Notes under the pieces: model-generated | Told to the model about the DNA's origin: nothing | The model's input: only the letters and a program-made list of their open reading frames with translations | Database searches by the model: none | In this document: positions 56,191 to 64,000 of the stretch, in pieces | How positions within the stretch are numbered: position 1 is the stretch's first letter | Layout of the letters: every line of letters begins with the position of its first letter | Made by a program: the position numbers and the translations under genes | Assembly: GCA_035048495.1 (NCBI GenBank) | Contig: CM068546.1 | Coordinates: 18,296,435 to 18,360,434 of the forward strand | Origin: Euptelea pleiosperma | Taxonomy: Eukaryota > Streptophyta > Magnoliopsida > Ranunculales > Eupteleaceae | Direction: 5' to 3' | DNA length: 64,000 nt

Positions 56191-56397
56191 GATAGCCAGT
56201 GGTGCGATTAACTGAACTGTTGTATGCTAACTCTGCCTGTGAACGTACCGAATCTCATGTACATAACGGGTTTTGCAATAACAATTACAATGGACTTTAT
56301 GATAATTACATCTAGAATACTTAATGAAATTTACAATAACAAAGTCCAAACTTCAAAGTACTTGATAGAACCCAGATAAAAACAAAAGGCACATCAA

Positions 56398-57560
56398 TCA
56401 TTCAAAGCATTGGCGTGGGTAAGGGTATGGGTACAGATATGGGTACAGAAATGGATACGGATACGGATAGGAGGGGGTATGGTCCATGTTGATATGGATG
56501 CTGGCTTTTCGAAAAAGAAGGGATAGAAGGACCATATGTAGGTCCTTGTCCTTCGTGATGTGATTGCGAGCCGTAGGTGGAGGTGTTAGATGATTCAGCT
56601 CCTCGATCAAGTCCGTAATCACCAAAATGAACCATTTGCACCCCCGCTCAATCATGTCAACACTCCATTGGTTTTGTGAAGACCAATTATTATTGGATTT
56701 TTCATATCCCTGCCCACTTTGCCGGCTACGTTGCCTTCCAAAACTCCTAGTATGGGATGGGGTTGTTCGACTTGGATTTCTTGCACCATGGTCACTATCT
56801 TGCGTAGAAACATCAAATAACTGTTCACACGTGAATGGACTCAAGTGTTGCCTCTCTGTAGCACTACCACCGCCACCGCCACCACCACCACCACCACCAT
56901 CTTCGTTGTCTTCATCATCTTCGTTGTCTCCATTTCCGCTTCCATTATTTGGTGTCGATGAACTTGAATAAGTTGTTGTCCCATCACCAACTTTGATCTC
57001 AACGTCATTATCTATTGCCTTGATTTGATCAGCCATCCATGGATCTGATTGAGTAGGATCATCTGGGCTTGGATTAGGGACGTCCATTACCATTGGCTCT
57101 GTGTTCTCAATCCATTCTGTCAACGGATCATCATTGGCGAAGATGTTATCCAAATTAATTGGAAGAAGCCAATCATCTCGCTCCGCTTGCCTTGTTAGGT
57201 GTTGAACCCGCAGCCTCATATTGTAATGAACAAAAACTACTTGGTCTAACGTCTTCATTTTAGACGATTGTGAGTTTTGTTTTGGATTAGAGAGAATGTA
57301 CTCTAGAAGTTTCTTGGTATGGGGACTCGTGGACTGTCGAGGCCATTGACCGGACAATTTGCAATCGGATTTTCTTGGTATGGGGACCAAGTTTCTCCTT
57401 CCACGTTCAAGAAGATACTAAAGCCCCAATACCTTCCAAAATCTCTTTTTTATGTGCATGGTTGTTTGGGACAAGATTCTTATGGTGGATCATCTTGCTC
57501 ATAGTAGTTCTTCCTAAAAATGTGCTTCATGCGCCGGAGTGATGTGGAATCCATTAACTA
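56398..57560 (-). pseudogene. hAT transposase C-terminal region with low-complexity tail
   Basis: A 330-codon open frame (57390-56398). KMKTLDQVVFVHYNMRLRVQ and LDNIFANDDPLTEWIEN match the region after the dimerisation domain in plant hAT transposases. The part upstream of residue ~45 is frameshifted. Then come an acidic stretch, an 11-Gly run (56866-56898), a Ser/Arg/Gln-rich segment, and a C-terminus of repeating Tyr-Pro (YPYPYPFLYPYLYPYPYP). The BED finger and catalytic domain are absent. Remnant is the simplest reading; a short expressed derivative cannot be excluded. Confidence 0.7.
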
Positions 57561-57667
57561 TTTTGTACATATATTTCTCCTTTGCTAGGGAGTTGTGGAG
57601 TCTCCATCTTCAATTTTTTGGCATTGCTTGGGTTTCTTAGGATTCTGTGGAAGGCTTGATAGTAGGG

Positions 57668-57859
57668 TGTTGAAGGACGTCTCTGTTATTAACTATTGTT
57701 TGGTGTCTCTATGTACTTATTTTCTCACTTATGTAAGGGCCCACACTGATTAATATAAATAAGATTTATTGGGGTGTGTGTAGGGTTAACACATATAACC
57801 CATCTTCTCCATCTTCTCTCTTCTCTCTCCTCTCCGTGCAGAACTGAAGAACTTCTACT
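57668..57859 (+). repeat. LTR of fragment A (192 bp)
   Basis: Same length as, and reverse complement of, the LTR at 58748-58939. Ends TG...CT with the primer site directly adjacent. Confidence 0.85.
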
Positions 57860-58747
57860 TGGTATCAGAGCAAATCGTCATTGGATCCATATCCGGACCT
57901 ACGTACGAGATCGTGGGAGGCTTGGAGGAACCCTAGAGGTGTCATCACTGCGTGCAGCCTCGCTGACGTCATTAGCTGTACGGACAAGGTAGAGATGGTG
58001 GACTAAAACTCTCCTCCCTACTAGATCTCGATTTTTGGCGATTTTTGGTGAATTTTTGAAGATTTTTTGAAGCCTTCTTCGATGTGTTTTTGCTGATTTT
58101 CAAAAAAAATCGAAAAATCATTTTTTTCTTCTCGGTGCTTCGTGGAACCAGACGGCGACTATTGGGGGGGTTTGTTGCTTCGTTTTAGTTCCCTATTATC
58201 ATATCTACACATCCATAGGTGGATCTCTCAAATCTATGGAGGATTGAAGCGTGTGGGTTGATTTCTCTCCCCTTATACTACCGCCGGTGGCCTTTTTGGG
58301 GTCAAGAGTGCTGTCCACACACTCCCCTTCTCTATGCATACTCACCATACGTCTTCTCCAAATATTTTGACCCTTTTTGGCTGCGATTTGGGTGCTCTAT
58401 GGCGACCCCTTGCTCTGTGGTTGCTTAACAGGTGCGATTTACATCGAGGGACTTGTTCTCTCCTCTATATACCTTCAGATCTGGTCTTGAGGGATTTTCT
58501 TGATTTCTTTGTGGATTGTTACTCTTTGTGGTGCACTTAATTGCTTCTTTCGAGTGAGGATGTCGACTTTGAATGAGTCTAGGGCATCCGATGTGTCCTC
58601 TGGCTCCTCTGGCTCCACCGGGACTACCGTTTGTCCCAATGTCGTTTGAGAATCCGAGTTTGCAGATCACTACCACCAAGTTGGCTGGAAAAAATTACTT
58701 GGAGTGGTCCAGGGCTGCCAAGATGTTTATTGGTGGTTGAGGGAAAC
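57668..58747 (+). mobile_element. Copia fragment A: 5' LTR, leader and gag start
   Basis: LTR 57668-57859 (TGTTGAAGGACG...CTTCTACT), primer site TGGTATCAGAGC (57860-57871), a ~690-bp leader, then gag from 58560 (MSTLNESRASDVSSG...). A frame change occurs before the block KLAGKNYLEWSRAAKMFIGG. The sequence stops after GGGAAAC at 58747, where fragment B's LTR begins. Confidence 0.85.
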
Positions 58748-58939
58748 AGTAGAAGTTCTTCAGTTCTGCACGGAGAGGAGAGAGAAGAGAGAAGATGGAG
58801 AAGATGGGTTATGTGTGTTAACCCTACACACACCCCAATAAATCTTATTTATATTAATAAGTGTGGGCCCTTACATAAGTGAGAAAATAAGTACATAGAG
58901 ACACCAAACAATAGCTAATAACAGAGACGTCCTTCAACA
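58748..58939 (-). repeat. 3' LTR of fragment B (192 bp)
   Basis: Plus-strand reading AGTAGAAGTTCTTCAGTTCT...GTCCTTCAACA, the mirror of fragment A's LTR. Confidence 0.88.
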
Positions 58940-58946
58940 CTCCCCC

Positions 58947-60360
58947 TCAAGTTGGGACATAGATATCAGTCATGCCCAACTTGTCCAAGCACTTAGTAAA
59001 CGGAGACGATGCAACACCTTTCGTGAGAATGTCTGCTAGCTGATCATATGTAGGGATGAAAGGAGTGCATATTACTCCCGATGTCACATTTTCATGAATA
59101 AAGTGACGATCCACCTCAATGTGTTTTATCCTGTCATGTTGAACTGGGTTGTGGGCAATACTTATTGCCGCCTTGTTGTCGTAGTAACTCACAGACACCA
59201 TGGGCCATTGATCGGAACTCAGCTTCTGCACTTGACCGTGCAACGACCTGTGGTTTTTTACTTCGCCATGTAACCAGATTTCTTCCCACAAAAGTACAAT
59301 ACTTTGATGTAGATCGCCTATCATCTTGGGTTCCTGCCCAATCCGCATCTGTGATCCACACGCATGTGGCCTTGATGACTGAATAGTAGGCCACGAACTA
59401 GGGAAGATTTTAAGTACCTCAAAATCCTGTATGCAGCTTCCAAATGTGGAGTCCGAGGAGAATGCATATACTGACTAAATACACTCACTGCATATGCAAT
59501 GTCAGGGCGAGTATGTGCCAGGTATATAAATCTCCCTACCAATCGTTGGAAGCTACTCACATCCTCCAAAGGCTCTCCGGACTGATCATCGAGTTTATGA
59601 TTTGCCTTAATGGGTGTGTCGATTGGCCGAGCTCCTAGCATACAAGTATCCTGCAGTAGGTCCAACACATATTTCCTCTGGGTTATGAAGATTCCTTTGC
59701 TAGATCTCGCAACTTCTATCCCCAGAAAGTACTTCAACTTACCCAGATCCTTGATTTCAAATTCCAATGCCAAGAACTCCTTCAACTGGGTAATTTCTGC
59801 AGCACAATTACCCGTAACAATGACATCATCGACATGTACAATCAGAATCGTCACATGCTCCTTATCACGTCTGATGAACAGAGTATGATCAGCTTGGCTG
59901 TGACTATACCCCATTCGCTTGACTGCCACACTAAAGCGTTTGAACCACGCTCTTGGAGACTGCTTCAAACCATACAAAGTTTTATGAAGCTTGCATACTT
60001 TCTGTTTATCCCCAGAAAGTTGAAAGCCAAGAGGGGGCAACATATACACTTCTTCCTTCAAATCCCCATGAAGAAAAGTATTCTTGACATCGAGTTGAAA
60101 TAGTGGCCAAGACTGGTTCGCGGCAAGAGAAAGAATAATCCTGATAGAGTTGAGCTTAGCCACAGGAGCGAATGTCTCCTTGTAGTCATTCCATAAGTCT
60201 GAGAGTAACCTTTCGCCACCAATCTTGCTTTGTACCGATCCACTGAACCATCAGGCTTACATTTCACAGTGTAAACCCATTTGCATCCAACAGGTTTCTT
60301 GCCTCTTGGCAAGTCTACCAACTCCCAAGTGCTGTTTTTTTCTAATGCATCCATCTCTTC
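58947..60360 (-). pseudogene. Fragment B reverse transcriptase and RNase H
   Basis: [42 protein letters not shown], one frameshift near 60185, [34 protein letters not shown], then VHVDDVIVTG (59822) where the catalytic motif is normally YVDD. RNase H is frame-shifted near 59330 ([40 protein letters not shown]) and ends ADILTKGVASSPFTKCLDKL at 58980. Otherwise unusually well preserved. Confidence 0.9.
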
Positions 60361-61700
60361 ATACGTTGCTTCTTTCCACCTGGGATGCTCAGAGCTTCTG
60401 TAACAGATGAAGGAAGAGCAACCGAGGACAATGAGGTAACAAAGGACTTGTACGACGGAGATAGATTTTCATACGAAACAAAGTTAGCAATCGGATGTTG
60501 GGTACAAGATCTTTTTCCCTTCCTAATGGCAATAGGAAGGTCAGAGCCACTATCATAAGAAGATGGAGGAATAGAGCAAGAGGTGAGGTTACTTGGATAC
60601 GATGAGGATGATTGTTGGCCCTGGAGTTCAGTGGTGATCTGTGTTCCGTGTCGACTCCTTGAGTACACCTGCAGCTCCCTCTGCTTGCCAGTATCCCTGT
60701 CAATAATATCAATCACAGTCGGACTGGCACCACTGTCAGGAGCGTCCATAGCCAATGGCAAAGAAACAAAATCAGATGAGACATGCCTTTCCTCACTACT
60801 AAGAAGCTCCCCCTGAGGAAAGGCAGAAGTGAGACCTAAAAAATAAGAGGCGGACTCCAAAAAAGTGACATCCATAGTGATGAATCGCTTACGGGATGGG
60901 GGGATGGAAACATTTATAGCCTTTGTGTGTCGAGGAGTACCCCAAAAGAACACTTCAAAGCTTCGGATCCAACTTGGTGCGATGCGGACCAAGCATGTGG
61001 ACATAACACACGCAATCAAAGACCTTTGGGGGAACCAGAAAAGGAGGACTCGTAGGACGCAACAAGTAGTATGGAGTACGGAACTGGGGAGATCGAGACA
61101 GCATACGATTGATGAGGTAAGCGGCAAGAAGAACTGCATGGGACCAATAGGTTTTAGGAACATGGTGCCACAGCAGAAGTACACGAGCCACTTCCAATAG
61201 GTGTCTATTTTTGCGTTCAGCAACTCCATTATGTTGTGGAGTGAAGGCACAAGAATTTTGATGTTCAATGCCATGTTTAGCCAAGTACGACTGCAGACCC
61301 CCATGCATGTACTCCCCCCTTGATAAGATCGGAGAATTTTAATGCATGTCCCAAACTGAGTAAGAACCATTTTGTGAAACTGTTTGAAGATAGAGTGAAC
61401 TTTATCTTTTGATTTCATGACAAATATCCATGTGCAGCGGGAAAAATCATCCATAAAAGAAACAAAATATCGATAGCCAAAGAAAGAAGTAACAGGGGAT
61501 GGCCCCCAAACATCAGTATGAACAATGTCAAAAATAGATAAACTTCTATTACCGCGAGGGGGAAAAGTAGTGCGACAATGTTTGGATAGTGCACAAATCT
61601 CACAATGAAGATCAGACATGGACACCGACTTAAACAACTCAGGGAATAACACCCGTAAATAAGGAAAGGACACATGACCTAAACGAGCATGCCAAGACAT
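60342..61700 (-). pseudogene. Fragment B integrase
   Basis: [50 protein letters not shown], then LRSYQGG, where the second catalytic aspartate (LRSDQGGEY in relatives) is replaced by Tyr. The glutamate part ([20 protein letters not shown]) is in another frame (61308-60955). The chain rejoins with FITMDVTFLESASYF and RKGKRSCTQHPIANFVSYEN. Inactive. Confidence 0.88.
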
Positions 61701-61749
61701 AAGATGCTCTTTATTGCTAAGACTACTAGACTGAAGGGCTGCAGAGGAC

Positions 61750-62158
61750 TTACTTCACGTCTACTGCCAATCGTCCTCCTTGTGGCCAAGTCCTGAAACA
61801 CACAGTGAGAAGGAAAAAGGTTGCTGAGCAGTTAAGGTTCTTTGTAAGAGAACTGACAGATAACAAGTTAGTGGTAAATTTGGGAACATGAAGTACTGAA
61901 GGTAAAGTTAGGCCAGAAGAGAGAGTGACACGCCCTTTCCCCGAGGCGGAAGAAAGGGTGCCATCGGCAATGCGGACTTTATCCGTACCAGAACACACAG
62001 AATATGTGGAAAAAGAAGATGACATACCGGTCATATGCTCTGAAGCCCCCGAATCAATGATCCAGGGTGTACCAGTAGTAGAAGCGGAAGCAGAGACAAG
62101 GTTGGCAAAGCTGATGATACCTGATTGTGCAAACGTAGAAGCGGCAATTTGGCTACAA
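61750..62158 (-). pseudogene. Fragment B protease region
   Basis: Minus strand: [80 protein letters not shown] and LNCSATFF. The DSG active site and downstream pre-integrase block are intact. Sequence stops at the junction with fragment C. Confidence 0.88.
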
Positions 62159-64000
62159 TTGGGTGTTCTATGGCGTACCCCTTGTTCCGTGGTTGCTTAA
62201 CAGGTGCGATTTACATCGAGGCACTCGTTCTCTCCTCTATATACCTTCAGATCTGTTCTTGAGGGATTTTTCTTGATTTCTTTGTAGATTGTTACTCTTT
62301 GTGGTACTCTTATTTATTTTTTTGGAGTGGGGATGTCGACTTTGAATGAGTCTAGGGCATCCGATGTGTCCTCCGGGACTACCGTTTCAGTTCCAATGTC
62401 GTTTGAGAATCCGAGTTGTAGATCAACACCACCAAGCTGGCTGGAAAAAATTACTTGGATTGGTCTAGGGCTGCTAAGATGTTTATTGGTGGTCGAGGGA
62501 AACAAGGGTACATCACTAGTCGATTACCAGCACCTGCTGAGACAGATCCTAAGTTTGAACAATGGGAGACAGGTAATTTAACGGTTATGTCATGGCTCCT
62601 TAACTCTATGGAGTCCCACATTAGCAGAGGATTCATGTTTTTTTCCACGGCCAAGGAGATCTGGGATGCAGCAACTCAGACTTATTCGCAACAGCAGAAT
62701 GTCTCCCATGTGTATCAGTTGCGCCAGAGTATTGCGTTCCTCCGTCAAGGGGATTTACCCTTGGCTGATTATTTTGCGAAACTCCGTGGCCTGTGGGAAG
62801 AACTGGACTTTTATCAGGTCTTTACGCCTAAGTGCCCAGAGGATGGCTCGTAATATCGAAAGTTGGTTGAACAGAACCGGAGTTATGAGTCTTTTGCTAG
62901 CTTGAATGCTGATTTTGAGTTAGCCCGTGTCCAGTTGTTTAGTAAAGACACCTTGACATCCCTCAATTAAGTATATGCATATGTTCAGAGTGATGACAGC
63001 CGCAGAGAGGTCATGTCTCCTTCTCCCGGCCATGAAAAGTCCACCTTGGCTGCCTTCCCGTCTACTTCCAAGGCCCCTAAGTCTAAAACCTCGGTCGCTA
63101 CCAGTGGCCCCAAGGGGGGTCCTCCACCTACTTGTGCTCATTGTTGCAAGAAAGGCCACACCAGGGATCGATGTTGGAGCTTACATGTTTGTGAGGGGTG
63201 TGGTCGTAAAGGCCACAGCAAGGACCGGTGCTACCAAATTCATGGTCAACCACCACAGCTGCCCGGGACTCCCACTACCGCTCACAGTGCGACTATGGAT
63301 TCTACACCAGGGTCGCCACCCACCTATACTGTTGCTCCTCAGCCTCCTACTACGTCCCCAGCACCCTTCTCTAGAGATGAGATAGAGAACTTGCGTCGCT
63401 TTATGGCCCAACTGGATGGTCCTACTGTCGTTTTTACGTTCGCCCAATCAGGTATCATCAGCTCTGCCAACCTTGTCTCTGCTTCCGCTTCTACTACTTG
63501 TACACCCTGGATCATTGATTCGGGGGCTTCAAAGCATATGACCGGTATGTCATCTTCTTTTTCCTCTTATTCTATGTGTTCTGGTGCGGATAAAGTTCGC
63601 ATTGCCGATGGCCACCCTTTCTTTTGTCTCGGGGAAAGGGCGTGTTACTCTCTCTTCTGGCCTATCTTTACCTTCAGTACTTCATGTTCCCCAATTTTGC
63701 CACTAACTTGTTATCTGTCAGTTCTCTTACAAAGAACCTTAACTGCTCTGCAACCTTTTTTCCTTCTCACTGTGTGTTTTAGGACTTGGGCATGAGGAGG
63801 ACGATTGGCATTGGACGTGAAGCGGGTGGTCTCTATTTCCTGGATGTGACTCCTACAGCCTCTGCAGCCCTTCAGTCTAGTAGTCCTCGATATAGTGTCA
63901 ATAAAGAGCATCTTATGTCTTGGCATGCTCGTTTAGGTCATGTGTCCTTTCCTTATTTACGGGTGTTATTCCCTGAGTTGTTTAAGTCAGTGTCCATGTC
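62159..64000 (+). mobile_element. Copia fragment C: leader, gag, protease; runs off the window
   Basis: Plus strand. Starts inside the leader (TTGGGTGTTCTATGGCG, matching 58388 in A), then gag from 62333 (MSTLNESRASDVSSG). It carries CAHCCKKGHTRDRC and CEGCGRKGHSKDRC zinc knuckles, protease [14 protein letters not shown], and the pre-integrase start at 63918 ([14 protein letters not shown]). Continues past 64000. Confidence 0.88.
62333..63795 (+). pseudogene. Fragment C gag and protease
   Basis: Gag: [60 protein letters not shown], then a stop after EDGS (62851). A second frame carries two CX2CX4HX4C zinc knuckles (63131-63171 and 63191-63231); most copia Gag proteins have one. Then protease (63507-63550). 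A frameshift after KVRIADG (63612) loses the SSASGKGRVT block seen in fragment B. Confidence 0.88.

Larger units (their letters stand above)
58748..62163 (-). mobile_element. Copia fragment B: 3' LTR to protease, inverted
   Basis: Same family as A but on the minus strand. 3' LTR 58748-58939, purine tract (minus GAGGGGGAGT) beside it, then leftward-reading RNase H, RT, integrase, pre-integrase and protease. Homology ends at about 62159-62163, within the gag/protease linker, where it joins plus-strand leader sequence of fragment C at a shared TTGGG. No 5' LTR. Confidence 0.88.

Noticed and set aside
60342..61700. 452-codon frame as a host gene
   Set aside because: It contains copia integrase zinc and core motifs and lies between RT and protease of the same element.
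1..64000. CRISPR array, operon, phage or other prokaryotic system
   Set aside because: Repeats here are transposon arms or satellites with irregular spacing. Introns and plant gene families show the DNA is plant nuclear.

Overview
This window is nuclear DNA of a flowering plant, probably a woody angiosperm with a repeat-rich genome; I cannot name the species. Supporting this are GT-AG introns, a chloroplast-targeted plant gene, a plant glycine-rich wall protein, Ty1/copia elements primed by initiator tRNA-Met (TGGTATCAGAGC), an L1-type LINE, and hAT and Mutator-like miniature elements. There are no bacterial features, rRNA genes, tRNA genes or CRISPR arrays.

Host genes. Only two are recognisable. 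A single-exon gene for a secreted glycine-rich protein lies on the minus strand (5972-6664) with its own TATA box. On the plus strand, one gene dominates the window from 10539 to beyond 64000: a GDT1/UPF0016-family chloroplast manganese transporter of the GDT1-like 2 (CMT1) type. Five exons are visible (10539-10656, 12835-12994, 31792-31975, 38054-38101, 53536-53632). All splice phases fit, and they encode the first ~202 residues, including the first E-x-G-D-K motif. The introns are about 2.2, 18.8, 6.1, 15.4 and more than 10.4 kb, and the last exons lie off the right edge.

Layout. 1-5970: upstream DNA made of foldback and miniature elements. 5972-6726: the glycine-rich protein gene. 6727-10326: repeats. 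10327-12994: promoter and exons 1-2. Intron 2 holds a copia remnant (14.9-16.0 kb), then an L1 LINE split by an LTR element that is itself split by a hAT element containing a hAT MITE. After these come a 5'-only copia, a Ty3-like LTR, and a 180-bp tandem repeat broken by two DNA elements. Intron 3 holds a truncated copia carrying a 1.05-kb hAT element. Intron 4 holds a nearly complete copia (39619-45379) and a 1.8-kb hAT element (45679-53151) into which a second nearly complete copia and a solo LTR inserted. Intron 5 holds a LINE tail, a Ty3 integrase fragment, a hAT transposase fragment, and three pieces of one copia family in plus/minus/plus orientation (57668-64000).

Every autonomous-type element seen is broken by stops, frameshifts or truncation. 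Insertion order can be read from target-site duplications. The least expected observations are the multiply nested intron, a hAT MITE family with AATGTTTCGT-repeat interiors and a 2.3-kb relative carrying non-MITE DNA, copia LTRs that appear to end in CT rather than CA, and the inverted copia array in intron 5, which would fold into a long hairpin if transcribed.
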